DNA of 64,000 nt from Struthidea cinerea (lineage: Eukaryota; Chordata; Aves; Passeriformes; Corcoracidae), in the NCBI GenBank assembly GCA_013397865.1, contig VZTI01002805.1, forward strand, positions 169,206 to 233,205. The letters run 5' to 3'. A program made the translations under genes and the position numbers. The notes under the pieces are model-generated. The model saw only the letters and a list, made by a program, of their open reading frames with translations. It was not told the origin of the DNA and ran no database searches. This document shows positions 36,694 through 48,800 of this stretch, one piece after another. Each line of letters begins with the position of its first letter. The first letter of the stretch is position 1.

Positions 36694-39600
36694 TAGTCAA
36701 ATCACTGTAGGAAGGACAAGGACATTCTACCATCACTATCAGCCAGATCACAGTTGTCTGGTTTGCACTTCTTAACATGATGTCTGGAAAAGCCTCATTT
36801 GTTCTGAATTCCTCCTTCCTGGACCTCATCGCCTGTACTAGAGAGACACAGAGCTGCCTCCTATGGAGCAGAAACATTAAATAAGAGTGTGAGGAAGTCT
36901 TGGAAGCAAAACAAGACATAAGATTTATTTAAGCAATGGGACAGAATTATTCTACAAGCCTTTAAAAAGGTTTAAACCTTGTCAAACCTTGCATTTCAAA
37001 AACCACACAGGTTTTGGGAACTGTCTCTGCAAAGATAAACACTGAATTGTCAATCTGGCTCTTTTTTTAGGTGACAGCATCTATTTTAAAACAAATAGCA
37101 AAGACAAAAGCCTTTGGTGTAAGCTGGAAATTCTCAGTTTGTAACAAATTTAAGGTTTTTGTGACAATATATCTTCGTGCTTCTTAGCAGTTGTCTTACG
37201 GACTCTACCAAGAAGAGCAAGTGACTTGGGGGACCCAGCTGAATTGTTGGTCAGGTTTAGCACCTTCAGTTCCAAGTAATCAGTGTGACACACATCTCTC
37301 ACTCCAAGAAACCACAGCTTTTTCATAATGGGAAAAAAACGTGAGAGCTATTCTGGGAAGATTTGACTCAATAAACTGTAAAAGCAAAGGATGGAAAGTA
37401 TATGTCACACATTCTTACAGCCTAATAACTTGATGACTGTTTATGACGACAGTGAGGAAAAAAATTTAGACATTATTAAGCAGGAAACCCATACTATTAT
37501 CTAATTTCTCACAAGCAGAATGTCAAGACTCAAATTTCTCACTCTACCATAACCACTTTTGACCATGTAGCTATTTCTCCTAAATCAAACTTCACAACAG
37601 AAAAAGTACTTTAAGCAGAGGACCACTAGCAACAGTAAGAGATCCGTGGAATGCAACATGGATACCACCTCACAAAAAGGATAAATATTACACCATTATT
37701 GTCTTGAAACACAAACTGATATCCCTGATGGTGGACACATTGATCTGACATTACACACCTTGCATCCATGCAAGAGCCTTATTGCAGTTATGCAGAAAAA
37801 AACTCTCAGGTTTGTGTTCTGGAAGTCAGTTCTCTCTGTGCATAAACTGTAGAGCACAGTCTGCATGCTCATAGTAACTCCAACTTAGGCTTGTTTCCAC
37901 AGATTCTTCCACTGTCACTTCTTTATCTTCCGCTAGATAAGGCATGCTATGGGAAGAAATATTGGTCAGTCATTTTCAACAGGAAAGGCAAAGGACAGAG
38001 CTGGCATTTTATCTCTAGACATGTCCTCATCAAAAAGGTCAAATTTTCTATAAAAAATACTATAGTGTCACTTTGTTGCCATGGGATAATTTCTGCTCAA
38101 AGGCCTCCTTTTATCTTAGGCTTTTGCCTTCACTGTTTGAAGTTCAGCATCAACATCGTGCACCACCCTTCATCATCATCAACATCACAGACATTAGTTC
38201 AACACTGGAAACAGGAGTCAGTAAAGGCTTGGAGGGTCAGTTCAAATAAGCATTCAAAAGTTCAACTGTTTATCAAAATCATTTCCCTTTTTAGAGCAGA
38301 CTGGAAATCCTTTAAAAGTAAACTGCATGGTAAGTCTAGGCCTTGACATGCAGAGGACCCTGAGAAGGAGATACATTAAGACTTTTTTTCATTCCTTTAA
38401 TTGGCAATTTCTAAGCAGTAGTGTCTGTCTTAAATAGAAAATTGTTGATGTTCAGAGGTAAAACTGGGAACAGAAGTAAGGGCAGACAGAATAGAAAGCC
38501 CAAACTAATATATCGCTTAGAACACTGAAAACCAGGTTCGCAGGGATCAATCAATAGGGTCATTCTCACACAGTTCCCACTCCCCCCTGTCCTAGTATGG
38601 GAGTCCCTGAGTAAGCACAGAAAAATAACAGCTACTGCAACTCAGCCCTGACTTCCTTCCCTATCTACTATAGCAGTCAGACATTTCCCATTCCTTCTGG
38701 AGTAGGCACTTTGAGGAGAAGATAAAGTGTAAGCTAATTTGAAGAATGGATGGCCAAGAAACAGGACAGTGTTCAAATTTGACTAGTGAGCTGGAGAAAG
38801 TTTATGACATCAGCATTCTGTCTCTTAGACAGCTTGTTTCTGAAGACAAGCATAAGAGCGAGCAAACTGTACACATAAATCTGCAGCTTATTAAAAAGGA
38901 AAACACACACTCCCCTTGACAATATCTTTACTCGTTGCCAACTATAAAGTAAAAAAGTATGTTCTCCCACCTCCTCAAGACTCCAGCTGATTGAAGTGAC
39001 TGGGTTTCAACTTTCTATCACAAAACTGTATCTTCATGGAAAATTTTAGCTCAAATGAGTAATATTTGTGACAACAGTTGTAATGGAAAGTTCTGAGCAA
39101 ACGTCCTAGAATTACAGTGTGAAAAATTTTTAGATATATTTGCTTAGTTTTCTTAATTATTACAAGGCTGATTGATGTACAGGCACATAGGCCTGGACAG
39201 GAAATCACTATATTGTACTAAAAAATGAAAATCAGAGGATAGCAAGGCATGGAGAAGTGTTCATGAATAAGTTTGATGAAGGTGGGTTGAAGATATTAAA
39301 ACACAATGTGCAGGTTTTTATTCATGAATCCTAGAGAACTGGAAATGCCAAAGTTTTTTGCTTTGGTTTTGCACAGCAGCACCTACACAAAAGTCATAAT
39401 GCACAACCTCATTGCATTAGCCAGCTAGTGAGTGTTACTGCTTCTGAAAAGTCTGGCTGTACGAAATCATTGTGAATCAGAGGTAGCAAAGGAGTGGCCT
39501 TTTCCTTCCCCTTCTTCAAGGATCTGCCAAGCATGTCAGATCGTTCATGTTAAATTATGCTGGATGGCATTGAGATGTGCACTCCTGTCATCTAACGGCT

Positions 39601-42600
39601 GAGTTGCAGCTGTCAAATCCATCGCACTGTGAGCCTCCTGTAGCAATCCAACACTGGTCCAGAACAGAGGAACAGGCGTTTATCCACTAATTTACGACTA
39701 GTTCAAACCTGACAAATAAAGACTTTGCATGACAATGAGAGAAAAATAATAATCTTACCAACTCTAACAACTTCTCCTTACCTGCAGACAAATTAGTTTC
39801 TTAAAATCCCATGGCTAAACTCAGTTCTGGAACAAAGTGCAATGGTTCTGTTAATTTAGTCAGCATCTTATTTGGCTATAAATTTTAAACCTTCACAGCA
39901 GGTAAAAAGAGGGCAATTACTGAAAATTAAAATAATATCCATATAATCAAAATGTTTGTCTATATATCTATACCTCAAATTGTGCCAAGGCTTTAACAAT
40001 TTAACTCAGATTATCAGCTGAGACTCAGCAACAATTAAGCTTGTACATTGTACACATTTATTGTCCGTACTGACCTCTCTATTTACTTGGTAAACAATCT
40101 TTCTTAAGTTTTCCTGTGGTTCAGTCTGTGCTCGGAAACACTAATCTCTCCCAGGTTTTAGCTTTCTCAGTTCCCCTGCACCATGGTTTGACCTGCAGGC
40201 AAATGAAGCCATTCAAATATTTGCTTATCTTGTCATCTGTTCTCATCAGACCTTGCAATTCCTGTCATGCCCCACATGTCAGTTTAAAGCATAACGTCAT
40301 TAATACCTCCAGTGCCCTAATGGATGCTTCACACATGAACGCATTAATGAAATGTGTTATTGTTTTCCCTCACAGGACATTAACAATCTCGCTCATGCTG
40401 AGCCCCTGAAGCCCTGCAGTGCTGCTGAAAACCACTAGCTATCAAATGAACCCTCAGTTACGCCTCAGTAACTTTAAGTTCAAGTTTATCACTGAAGTGT
40501 CACTAATGTGAGGAGAAGATACAAGCCTCTAAGGTCTTTTGGGCCCAGCTTCAATTACCTTAAAGAGTAACAGGAGGCAATAGCTGCAAGGGAAAAATAC
40601 ACCATCATATAAATGAAATGCTGTCAAGACAAAATAGGAAAGATCTGGGTGTCAACGTGGTAATTTGTTTCTTGTTTCTACCCTTTGTCTGTGGACTGGT
40701 GGCTTGGATAATGAAGGCAGGATTGCTTTCCATGGGGATATAAACATAAATAGTCTAGTTTCCTGATAGAGATTTTACATACAGGAGGCAATAAAAATTT
40801 CTTATGCAATCCATATTTTAAATTGCTTTTCAGTATCTTTAAGAATTATTTCCAAAGGAGTTATGAAATGGCCGAAGCAGATTATGCAGCTTTTACATAC
40901 AGTTTAGCTAAAGAAGTCTTCTGTTAGCCTGTGGTTGCAAGAGCACTTTGGCAGCAGAAATAAAGTGGTAGCTTTTTCACATCACAAATAATGTCACTAC
41001 CTTTTCTATAGGTCAAAGGAGAATAAAAATCAAGGTTTTCCCTGCGTTCCCATCCACTATAAGGATCAACTTCTGACCTTGCTTTAGAAGTTTTTTTCAC
41101 AAAGACAGTGGATGAAAGTGTCGACTGTATGGTTGGCCTTAAAAACCAGAAGGCAGAGTAGCTGGTAACTTTAAATTTTCCTCTATGCAATACATATTAT
41201 TATGTAAAGTTCTGAACAGGATAAATGCAGAAAAGTACTGGAATTTTATCTGGTGTTTCAGGAATGAAATCAGAAAGTTCTCTTATACTACAGTCAGTCT
41301 TTGGCTCTCACTTTATTCTCACGTAGTGATGCTCCTATATGGAGGCTATGAGCACAGCTAGCAGTAAGGCCATGCTAGGAACAGACTATAGAGATCCCCA
41401 GCTGTAGAGGAAATGAATAAGTAAATCCTGGAAAGGCCATTCCTGGCTTGTTCTACTCTAGCACACCTCTAGCACCTCCTTATTGTGAACTCCCCTGAAA
41501 GCTCCATTTTTCCTCATTAGTCCAAGACGTGACATGAATCTCAGAGCTCCCCAGCACAGGAAGTTTCTGATGAGTAGCCTGCAAGGTCAGGAAGGTCAGC
41601 CACCCCTATTTCACTTGATTGCCTATTAACCTCTTCAGGCAATCCCTGAATGCCTTCATATAGTTATAGCATAAATCCCATATACATTCTGCATATTGTA
41701 CCAAATAAGTGCCACGGAAACATAACATAAACGGGAAGAATGAGTCTTGTAATCAAAATTAACAAAGTACTCCAGAAAATCAGGAACTTTCACTGCCACA
41801 AATATACAGCTGTCATTTATAGTGGATTGCCAAGAAACATTTCACTCTTCCCAGGGTACCAACAAATAGTTGTTCCTGTTTCTTGTTTCTAAAATTCAGA
41901 CAAATGGAAACATTATTACAGAATTTCTAATATTTACAATCCAGAAGCATTTATGATACTCATCCCCTTGCTCATACAGGCAGTCTTCTTTCATAAAACA
42001 TTTTCTCTTCTCCAGCATATATTTCCATAAAGAGTGTGGTAAAATTAGTGCCAGCATATGAGAGTTTTTTGTTCTCTGTGGATTTATTAGTGTTGTCATG
42101 TCCTCCTTCTCAGGATCTCGCAAATCAGTGATGGATCACAGTGTCTCTGGCTCAGATATCACAGACTGTCTGCAGCATCCTAATTTTTTCTTTTTATTGC
42201 CATTAGCTAATCAATATGTCACATAAATCTGTGAAAACCTAATGTCATTACATGTCATGCTGGACTTCATTTCTGAACATTTCAAACCAAGAATTTTTCA
42301 TTACTTATACATTTCTTCCCCTTAATTTGCTAATGAGAAGACTTATGCTGGAGTGAATAAATTTTATCCCATTTGCTGCTGAACAAGCTGAAATAAGGCA
42401 TGGACCACAGCCAGCAAGGATTTACTAATGACTTTTCTCTTTTTTTTTTAATGTGTGCTCGTATACACCAAGGGAAGAGTGTTCTAGCACCAGAAATTCT
42501 GATTGTTAACTAATGGAAAGGATGAATTGCATGCTATTTGGAAATGCTGTACAGCATAAAGTACATGGTTACATGCTTCCCACATAGCTATGAGTATGCT

Positions 42601-43101
42601 CACAGCTCCAGTTAAGCAACTCAGCCATTTCTTTGGTAACATGCACAGTAGTAAATTAAAGCACCAGGGAATATTTCTAGATACAGAAAGCCAGTTATTA
42701 CTAATGCTAGGTTTTTAAATGGCCCCTATTGCTGTCCTGAAAAATTTCCAGGTGCTGCTCAGGAGCTGGGAAGGACTCTTGCCCATGCTAATTGCCAATT
42801 TAAGAGCAAACTTTGTGTTTCAGATGTCAGCAGTTTAAAAGAATTGGGACATAGGCTGCCTTGTGTCAGTTTTAAAAAAGCTCTAACCTCATTTAGCCTA
42901 CTTGAGTAGATTACAGCCTTCAATATAACTCCAGATATATATGTTCACATATATGTTTATATGTATGTAATAATAAACACACACACACATCCAAACATTT
43001 CCATATTAAGTTGTTATTGAATTCCTACTTAATCACTACATATTTTTGTAAAGGAGAATAAATACTTGGAATATTAAGGTGTGTTCAGATACTGGTGTGC
43101 C
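36694..43101. other. Unique DNA, no gene recognised; some candidate regulatory stretches
   Basis: No transposon signature is seen. The longest open frame, 151 codons at 37891-38346 plus, has no recognisable domain. Stretches with higher sequence complexity and TAAT or E-box-like motifs lie around 39530-39660, 40190-40440 and 42160-42420 and could be conserved non-coding elements. A short ACAC tract lies at about 42979-42990. Confidence 0.45.
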
Positions 43102-43361
43102 ACTTGGCACACCAAATGGAGGCAAAAGTATCTACCTGTGTCTACAATGCATTTACAATGATGGTGGTAAAACACTGATGTGGGTGGCCGGAGAGGCGAT
43201 GGATACCCTGAGAACATTCAGCATCAGGTTGGATCTGAGGAGCCTGGTCTAGTGGTAAGTGTCCCCTCCCATGCCAGGGGGGTTGGAGTAGGTGACCTTT
43301 AACGGGCACTTGTTGTAAGCACCTGGGTGCTGTCCAGCAAGCTGCAGCTTTCCCTGGGAGC
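43102..43361 (+). repeat. First copy of a 260-bp tandem duplication
   Basis: This is identical to 43363-43622 except at 43190 (G, versus T at 43451). The two copies are separated only by one N at 43362. The unit comprises about 56 bp of unique DNA, the CR1 fragment and the first 51 bp of the LTR. An undetermined base exactly at the junction suggests an assembly join and not a real duplication. Confidence 0.97.
43158..43310 (+). mobile_element. CR1 LINE 3' fragment (first duplicate)
   Basis: Sense-orientation CR1 blocks: 'ggtggtaaaacactgatg', 'gagaggcgatggatacc', 'cctggtctagtggtaagtgt' and 'ggttggagtaggtgaccttt'. It stops at the LTR boundary (LTR text begins at 43311) and is cut off by the N at 43362. 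It is a duplicate of 43419-43571. Confidence 0.85.
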
Positions 43362-43362
43362 N
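43362..43362. other. Undetermined base (N)
   Basis: The only N in the window; it sits exactly between the two copies of the 260-bp repeat. Confidence 1.
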
Positions 43363-43571
43363 ACTTGGCACACCAAATGGAGGCAAAAGTATCTACCTGT
43401 GTCTACAATGCATTTACAATGATGGTGGTAAAACACTGATGTGGGTGGCCTGAGAGGCGATGGATACCCTGAGAACATTCAGCATCAGGTTGGATCTGAG
43501 GAGCCTGGTCTAGTGGTAAGTGTCCCCTCCCATGCCAGGGGGGTTGGAGTAGGTGACCTTTAACGGGCACT

Positions 43572-43995
43572 TGTTGTAAGCACCTGGGTGCTGTCCAGCA
43601 AGCTGCAGCTTTCCCTGGGAGCTCAGCCGAGGCTTCTAGGACAGGGCAGAATTTCTCTGCCCTTCCACAGTCCATTTCAGACGGCCTGGCACTTTTGCTC
43701 CGGCCAGCTGTCAGCCTTACAAACACAGCGACGACAAAGGAGGTGAGAAGGATCTCTCCATGGGGGTATTAGAAGGTGTTTAATCGTTGCATCTGCTCCA
43801 TGCAGCCCAGAGAGAGAGAGAGAGAGAGATACCTCGCGGCCAGGGAGCAGGGCCTTTTTCCCCAGGGCTCAGGGGCGGTACAAGGGCAGGGTTGGGGTAC
43901 AGGAACCAACAGGGAGAGCCCGAGGGAGTGGCCAGGGCTAGGGGCAGGGGGAAAGGTAGCGGTACAATGTTCTGAAACTGAAACTGAACCCCACA
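43572..43995 (-). mobile_element. Solo LTR inside CR1, minus orientation
   Basis: Ends are TGTTGTAAGC (43572) and CCCCACA (43995) on the plus strand, flanked by ggcact (43566-43571) and gccact (43996-44001), a 6-bp target duplication with one mismatch. Minus orientation is favoured by an ATTAAA poly(A)-type signal (plus-strand tttaat near 43780) placed before a U5-like tail. A (GA)n tract at 43809-43829 lies inside. Length is 424 bp. The first 51 bp also occur at 43311-43361 because of the 260-bp duplication. Confidence 0.83.
43809..43829. repeat. (GA)n microsatellite within the LTR
   Basis: About ten AG/GA units, directly seen. They produce the Arg-Glu runs in the plus-strand open frames here, which are not genes. 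Confidence 0.95.
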
Positions 43996-44036
43996 GCCAC
44001 TTTCAACCCAAAATATTCTATGATTCTGTGATTCCA

Positions 44037-45398
44037 TTTAGAATGGATCTGTACATTTAAAGAGCAGGTACTGAGGTGTCTTCATGTATACATCTAGACA
44101 GCAAGCAACAGAAGGGGGTGCTAGTTCAGTGTGCAATCCAGGGCTGAGCATTCCCAATGCTTCTGTACTCTAAAGCTATTCAATTCTCTAATGTATATGG
44201 AAATTAATTTCTTGAAATATTGAGCACTGACAAAATATTTTTTATTATCTGTTTTACTACGGCAGTGTCTTTCTAGCTTCTCTTGCCCAGGGAAAGAGTC
44301 CCAAGGGCAATGACAAGGCGTGCATGAATAATAATGAGAAAGATCTTGCAGATGCAGGCCCCTCAGCTTATGAAGGTGCATCTCAAAAGCAATTTAAAAA
44401 AACCCAAACATATATATTCAAGTGTCCTAAGAATTTCCAAATTAACTTCAACTTTCGTTAAAAAGTGACTTTATCATAGCTGCTGATAGATTAATTCATT
44501 TGCCTTTTCACTTTGAAACAAAATCTAGTGCAAGGTATAAAATTTGAACAACGCTATTATGCATAGGAGAAACTAAACCTAAAATTAGTTTAGTTAAGAG
44601 CTATCTTTTCTCTTTGTTCAGTACTTTCTTTCCACAGTCTGGGAGCAGATGTTGCTTTTACTCCTTCCTTCCTCATCAAAGCATGGAAGAAGCATCTCCT
44701 CAGGCTGAGGAGAAGGTCTGCCCATTTGGTACTGCCTGCCTGAATCTATTAGTTCTCCATATGTTTAGCCAGAGAAGCCTCCAGTGAACAGTTTCATTGG
44801 AACAATGCTCAGATACACCATGTTAATCCAGGAAACTCTTTTGTCAGTTAGCATTAGAGATATTACCCAATAAATACATACATAGATATATATGTGTGTA
44901 TGTATATGTGTGTGTGTGTTTGTGTGCATGCGTGCACAAAAGTAGCCAACTTTCAAAAGTGCCCAAGGGACACTTTTCTATAGGTGTTCAGGTGTCTGAA
45001 GAATCAATGCCAGCTGGGCCAGTAAGTTGTATTAAAACACTTCCCATGATATACTTACATAAAATATTGAAATGTTTGCAGAAGCCTAAGTTCTTCAAAG
45101 CTATAGGTCATGTGAAAAGACAGAGGGGGAGGGAAACTTAGCCCATAGGGAGAAAAAAGACTTTTTGTACAGAGAAGAGCAGTGCTGACTCTTACTGGTC
45201 ATGCCTGCATTGCTTCTAGTGAGCAGTCCTCATAGCAGCTGGGATCACAGCAGGCCTCCTGTCCATGTGGCAGCCTGCTCTGAAGTGACTCTCTGTACAC
45301 TACATCATCAAGCAGGCACACACAGCTTCATGGACTTTATAGAATTCCTTCTGGCTATACTTCAAGCCATGCTTTCAGATTTATTTTCTGTATGGGCA
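44037..45398. other. Unique DNA with a TG/TA microsatellite
   Basis: No gene is recognised. A mixed TATG/TG repeat lies at about 44884-44938. Confidence 0.5.
44884..44938. repeat. Mixed (TA)(TG)n microsatellite
   Basis: An interrupted alternating purine-pyrimidine tract, including a pure TG run at about 44909-44920. Confidence 0.9.
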
Positions 45399-45885
45399 TG
45401 TCATGGTTTAACCCCTGCTTGCAACTGAATACCCTTCAGCCTCTCACTCAGGCACACTCTCTGGTGGGATAGGGAGGAGAACCATGAAAAGGTAAAACCC
45501 ATGGCTTATGATAAGAACAGTTTAATAATTGGAAGAAAGTAAAATAATAATAATTAAATGTAAAAGAGGGAAGGAGAGAGAGGACTAAAAGCCAGGAGAA
45601 ACAAGAAATGCCCAATACAACTGCTCAGCAGCTGCTGACTGATGCCCAGCCCATCCCTGGGCAGCAGTCAGTACCTCCTGGCCAGTTCCCCCCAGTTTAC
45701 ATACTGGGCATGATGTTCTATGGTGTGGAATATCCCTTTGGCCAGTTCAGGTCAGCTGTCCTGGTACTGCTCCCTTCTGGCTTTTTGTGCACCTGCCAGC
45801 TGGCAGAGCATGGGAAACTGGAAAGTCCTTGACTTAGGGTAGGCACTACTGAGCAGCCTACAAAACATCAGTGCAACAACAGAGC
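45399..45885 (-). mobile_element. ERVL-type LTR, minus orientation, truncated
   Basis: The plus strand begins TGTCATGGTTTAACCCC, the reverse complement of the avian ERVL LTR 3' terminus. It then shows, in the expected order, 'ctctggtgggatagggagg', 'gataagaacagtttaata' (the R-region poly(A) block, ATTAAA on the minus strand), 'gatgcccagcccatccctgg', 'gtggaatatccctttggcca', 'aggtcagctgtcctgg', 'gtccttgactta' and 'aaaacatcagtg'. The roughly 100 bp expected at the U3 start are missing or unrecognisable past about 45885, so no target duplication can be assigned. Mutations are many, which suggests an older insertion than the betaretroviral LTRs. Confidence 0.88.
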
Positions 45886-48800
45886 CAGCAACAGAGAGAA
45901 AGCCTACATATGTGTGACTAGGTACCTCAGAGTTTGGCATGGCTTTGTCTGATATAGTAAGATCCAATGAGTTGCAAGACTTCATTTTCACTTAATAATT
46001 TGGCAAAGAATCATAGGGATAGAAATAGAAAGTACTGTTAGTGACAGAAAGGAATAGAGTGGATGGGAATCTCAGGGTAATCATGTACAGTAAATAGGGT
46101 TACTTTTACTATGAACCTCTAAGCAAGACCCATGCTGTTGTAGTATCTCATACTCTTGCCTCTATCTCATCCCTGATCCAGGTTACATTGCAAAAAACAT
46201 GGCAGAATGACAAGACTTCTGGGATATATCACAGAACCACAACAGGAAGCAAGTCACAGATTATATGATCTAGCTTATGGTTTCATCTCAATGAATAAGG
46301 CCATTGAGATGCTTTAACCATTGGAGGGTGATTATTTTTCTTTTGAGACTGGACTATCCATGTAATTTCAGGGTTTTAATATATTTTCATGATCGCTTGA
46401 ATTTCTACTCTCAAAATACATAGGGATATTAAAGAAATTTGCTGCTGAGGACATGGAGTAAGTCTATCCTTTACAGCATTAGTCCACTATGATTTAAATC
46501 TCTAGAATGTCTATAAGCAGCATTTGTGGATGACATCAAATACTGTACAGGCAAGAACAATACAGCTGATGCCCATGAAAGCATCTGTTTTCAAGAACAA
46601 GATTTACACAAGACTTCTAACTAAGGAAGTTAATTGAATCTTTTCAGGAATAAGTATCAATAGGTAGATAATATCTAAAAATCTTCCTGTTTTCTGAAGA
46701 TTGACAGACATTTCACAGGAAGTTTCCTATCTGATCTAATATTATTAAAAAAAAAAAAAAAACCAAACCAGAATTAATAACTTCTTTGCCAAATACATTA
46801 AAAACTTCCATAGATGTTATCGCACTGACAAACCATACATAAATTCTACCCTGGTTCTCTAATATAATTAGAAAATTTAAGTACTTTGCAAAACTGAAAC
46901 TGACTTCTCAAAACAACTTTCAAGAGTGGTTTGATCTGTCCAAGAATATATCAATTAGGCCTCTTTGTGAATAAAAGTAATTCATTTGATTCAGTTGTAT
47001 TTGCCTTTCTGCAACTGTTTGTAGTGAATTAGATTTTGATTCTAAGACAAGGGATTGATAAAACAAAGCAAATTTTTTTTCTTGTGCTAATAATTACACA
47101 AGAATCATCTGCCACAGAAGCCCCAAAGCCGTGGAGTCAGGATCAGGAGTTACACTACACCACCTGGAAAAGCAAACAGTGCATGTATGCAGTGAACTGT
47201 AACCAACAATTCCATACCCTGTGTTTCTAAATAGTTTCACTGCATAGCTTTCACTGCATAGAAAAACACTATCAAAAAATGATGACTGAACATCAGTCAT
47301 CATTCATCATGAATGAATAAAATGTTCCCTAGTTCAGACCCAGGGTTTTTTAGCTGGAGAAATTCTTGCATTTAGATTTTGCATAGATTCTAGAGTAGCT
47401 GCAATTCACGCTTTTTGGACTACAACAATTTGCTGCTACATAGAGATCTGGCTACACAGACACTATTCAGGTAGGTGCAAGTTGAGTCAATAAAAATCAC
47501 CATCTTTGCTCATGATAGTGGAAAATAATGAACAAATAACATCACCTGAACCTTAACAAAATTCATCTTATATTTGCCCCTCCACAGACTGTGCATCACT
47601 GATGTTGAATCAGAGACCAACTGACCATATTATTATTGCCTTCATCTTTGTCATAGTTAATCATATCACCAAACCCAAAATTCATTTAGAAGTACTGTAA
47701 TATTGAATGTTTATCACCTAAGAAATCAGAATCACCATTTTCAAGAAAAATGGAAACCAAAAAATCTGGTGACATCCGCACATCTATTCTTATCTAAAAA
47801 TGAATTTGTTTTACTATCTTAGTAATATCCACTAAAAAAAGCCCAACAGCACAAGAGAAATATTTAAGATTATATTGCTTGGTTCTTCATGTGCACTTAA
47901 ATTGTTGGAGGTACTTTTTACAGAATAAGTGTGCATTAATTAAGGGAAAATTACATTGCAAGAACCTGGTAGCACATGGAAAGAATTAAATTAGACTTCT
48001 TTATATCCACAGACTTTATATATATAAAAGTGAATTCTCACTGAAGCTGTCTAGGCTTCTGGAAAAAATCTCAATTGTGCCAGCCTGTCTACTTCTAACC
48101 CTACTTCAGTTTAAGTCTATTGCAGCATTGCTTTTCCTTTGGCCTCTGAGGCCAAACAGGCTGATCATTATACTTTTGTGAAGATGAAACCTTTCAGCCA
48201 TGCAAAATAGGCATCAATTCTGATGAACCGCACACCTGCCTTGAACTTGGAAAAAATCCCTTTCCGAAATATCCCTTTTATCCATGTCTTGGATTTAAAC
48301 TAAATGGTTTGGTGCACTCTGTGGGCCTTGCATAAAACTCACAGAGCAAGAGTATTTATAGGAAGCAGAACCATGTTAAACAAAGAAATCAGGAAAAACC
48401 CAAGAAGAATAACATTTCCAAAACATCTGATTTTCCCGAATGCATTATTATGTCTGACACATTACTTCTAACTACAGTTTCCTGCCAATAAATGGGACAA
48501 CTTATATAAATTAGGTCATCATCTGATTTCATGCAAGACTTTGGAATCTAAGTATGAGGAATTCTCAAGGTCCCTCTTGGTGATATCTGGATAGCAAGAG
48601 CTGACACAAAATGTGAGCATGAAGAGCATACGTGAATGACCCATGCAAAATTTTCACAAAGTGTTTGCCAAAAGTCTGATAACAGTGTGAGGCATTTAAC
48701 AAAGTTTGCATGAGACTACCATCAGCCAAGATTAAACACTGTAATGAGGGGAATATCAGAAGACTTTTAAGAAAGAGGAATGAGCTTGAAGAGAAGGATG

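Larger units (their letters stand above)
43419..44036 (+). mobile_element. CR1 LINE 3' fragment interrupted by an LTR
   Basis: The CR1 text runs from 43419 to 43571, is interrupted by the LTR at 43572-43995, and resumes as 'tttcaacccaaaatattcta' with ATTCTATGATTCTGTGATT at its 3' terminus, ending near 44036. Removing the LTR and one copy of the target duplication restores a continuous CR1 3' end, so the LTR inserted later. Confidence 0.9.

Noticed and set aside
37891..38346. 151-codon plus-strand open frame in unique DNA
   Set aside because: No recognisable domain, no convincing splice or promoter context, and low-complexity Ser/His stretches. I would not call it a gene without homology or transcripts.
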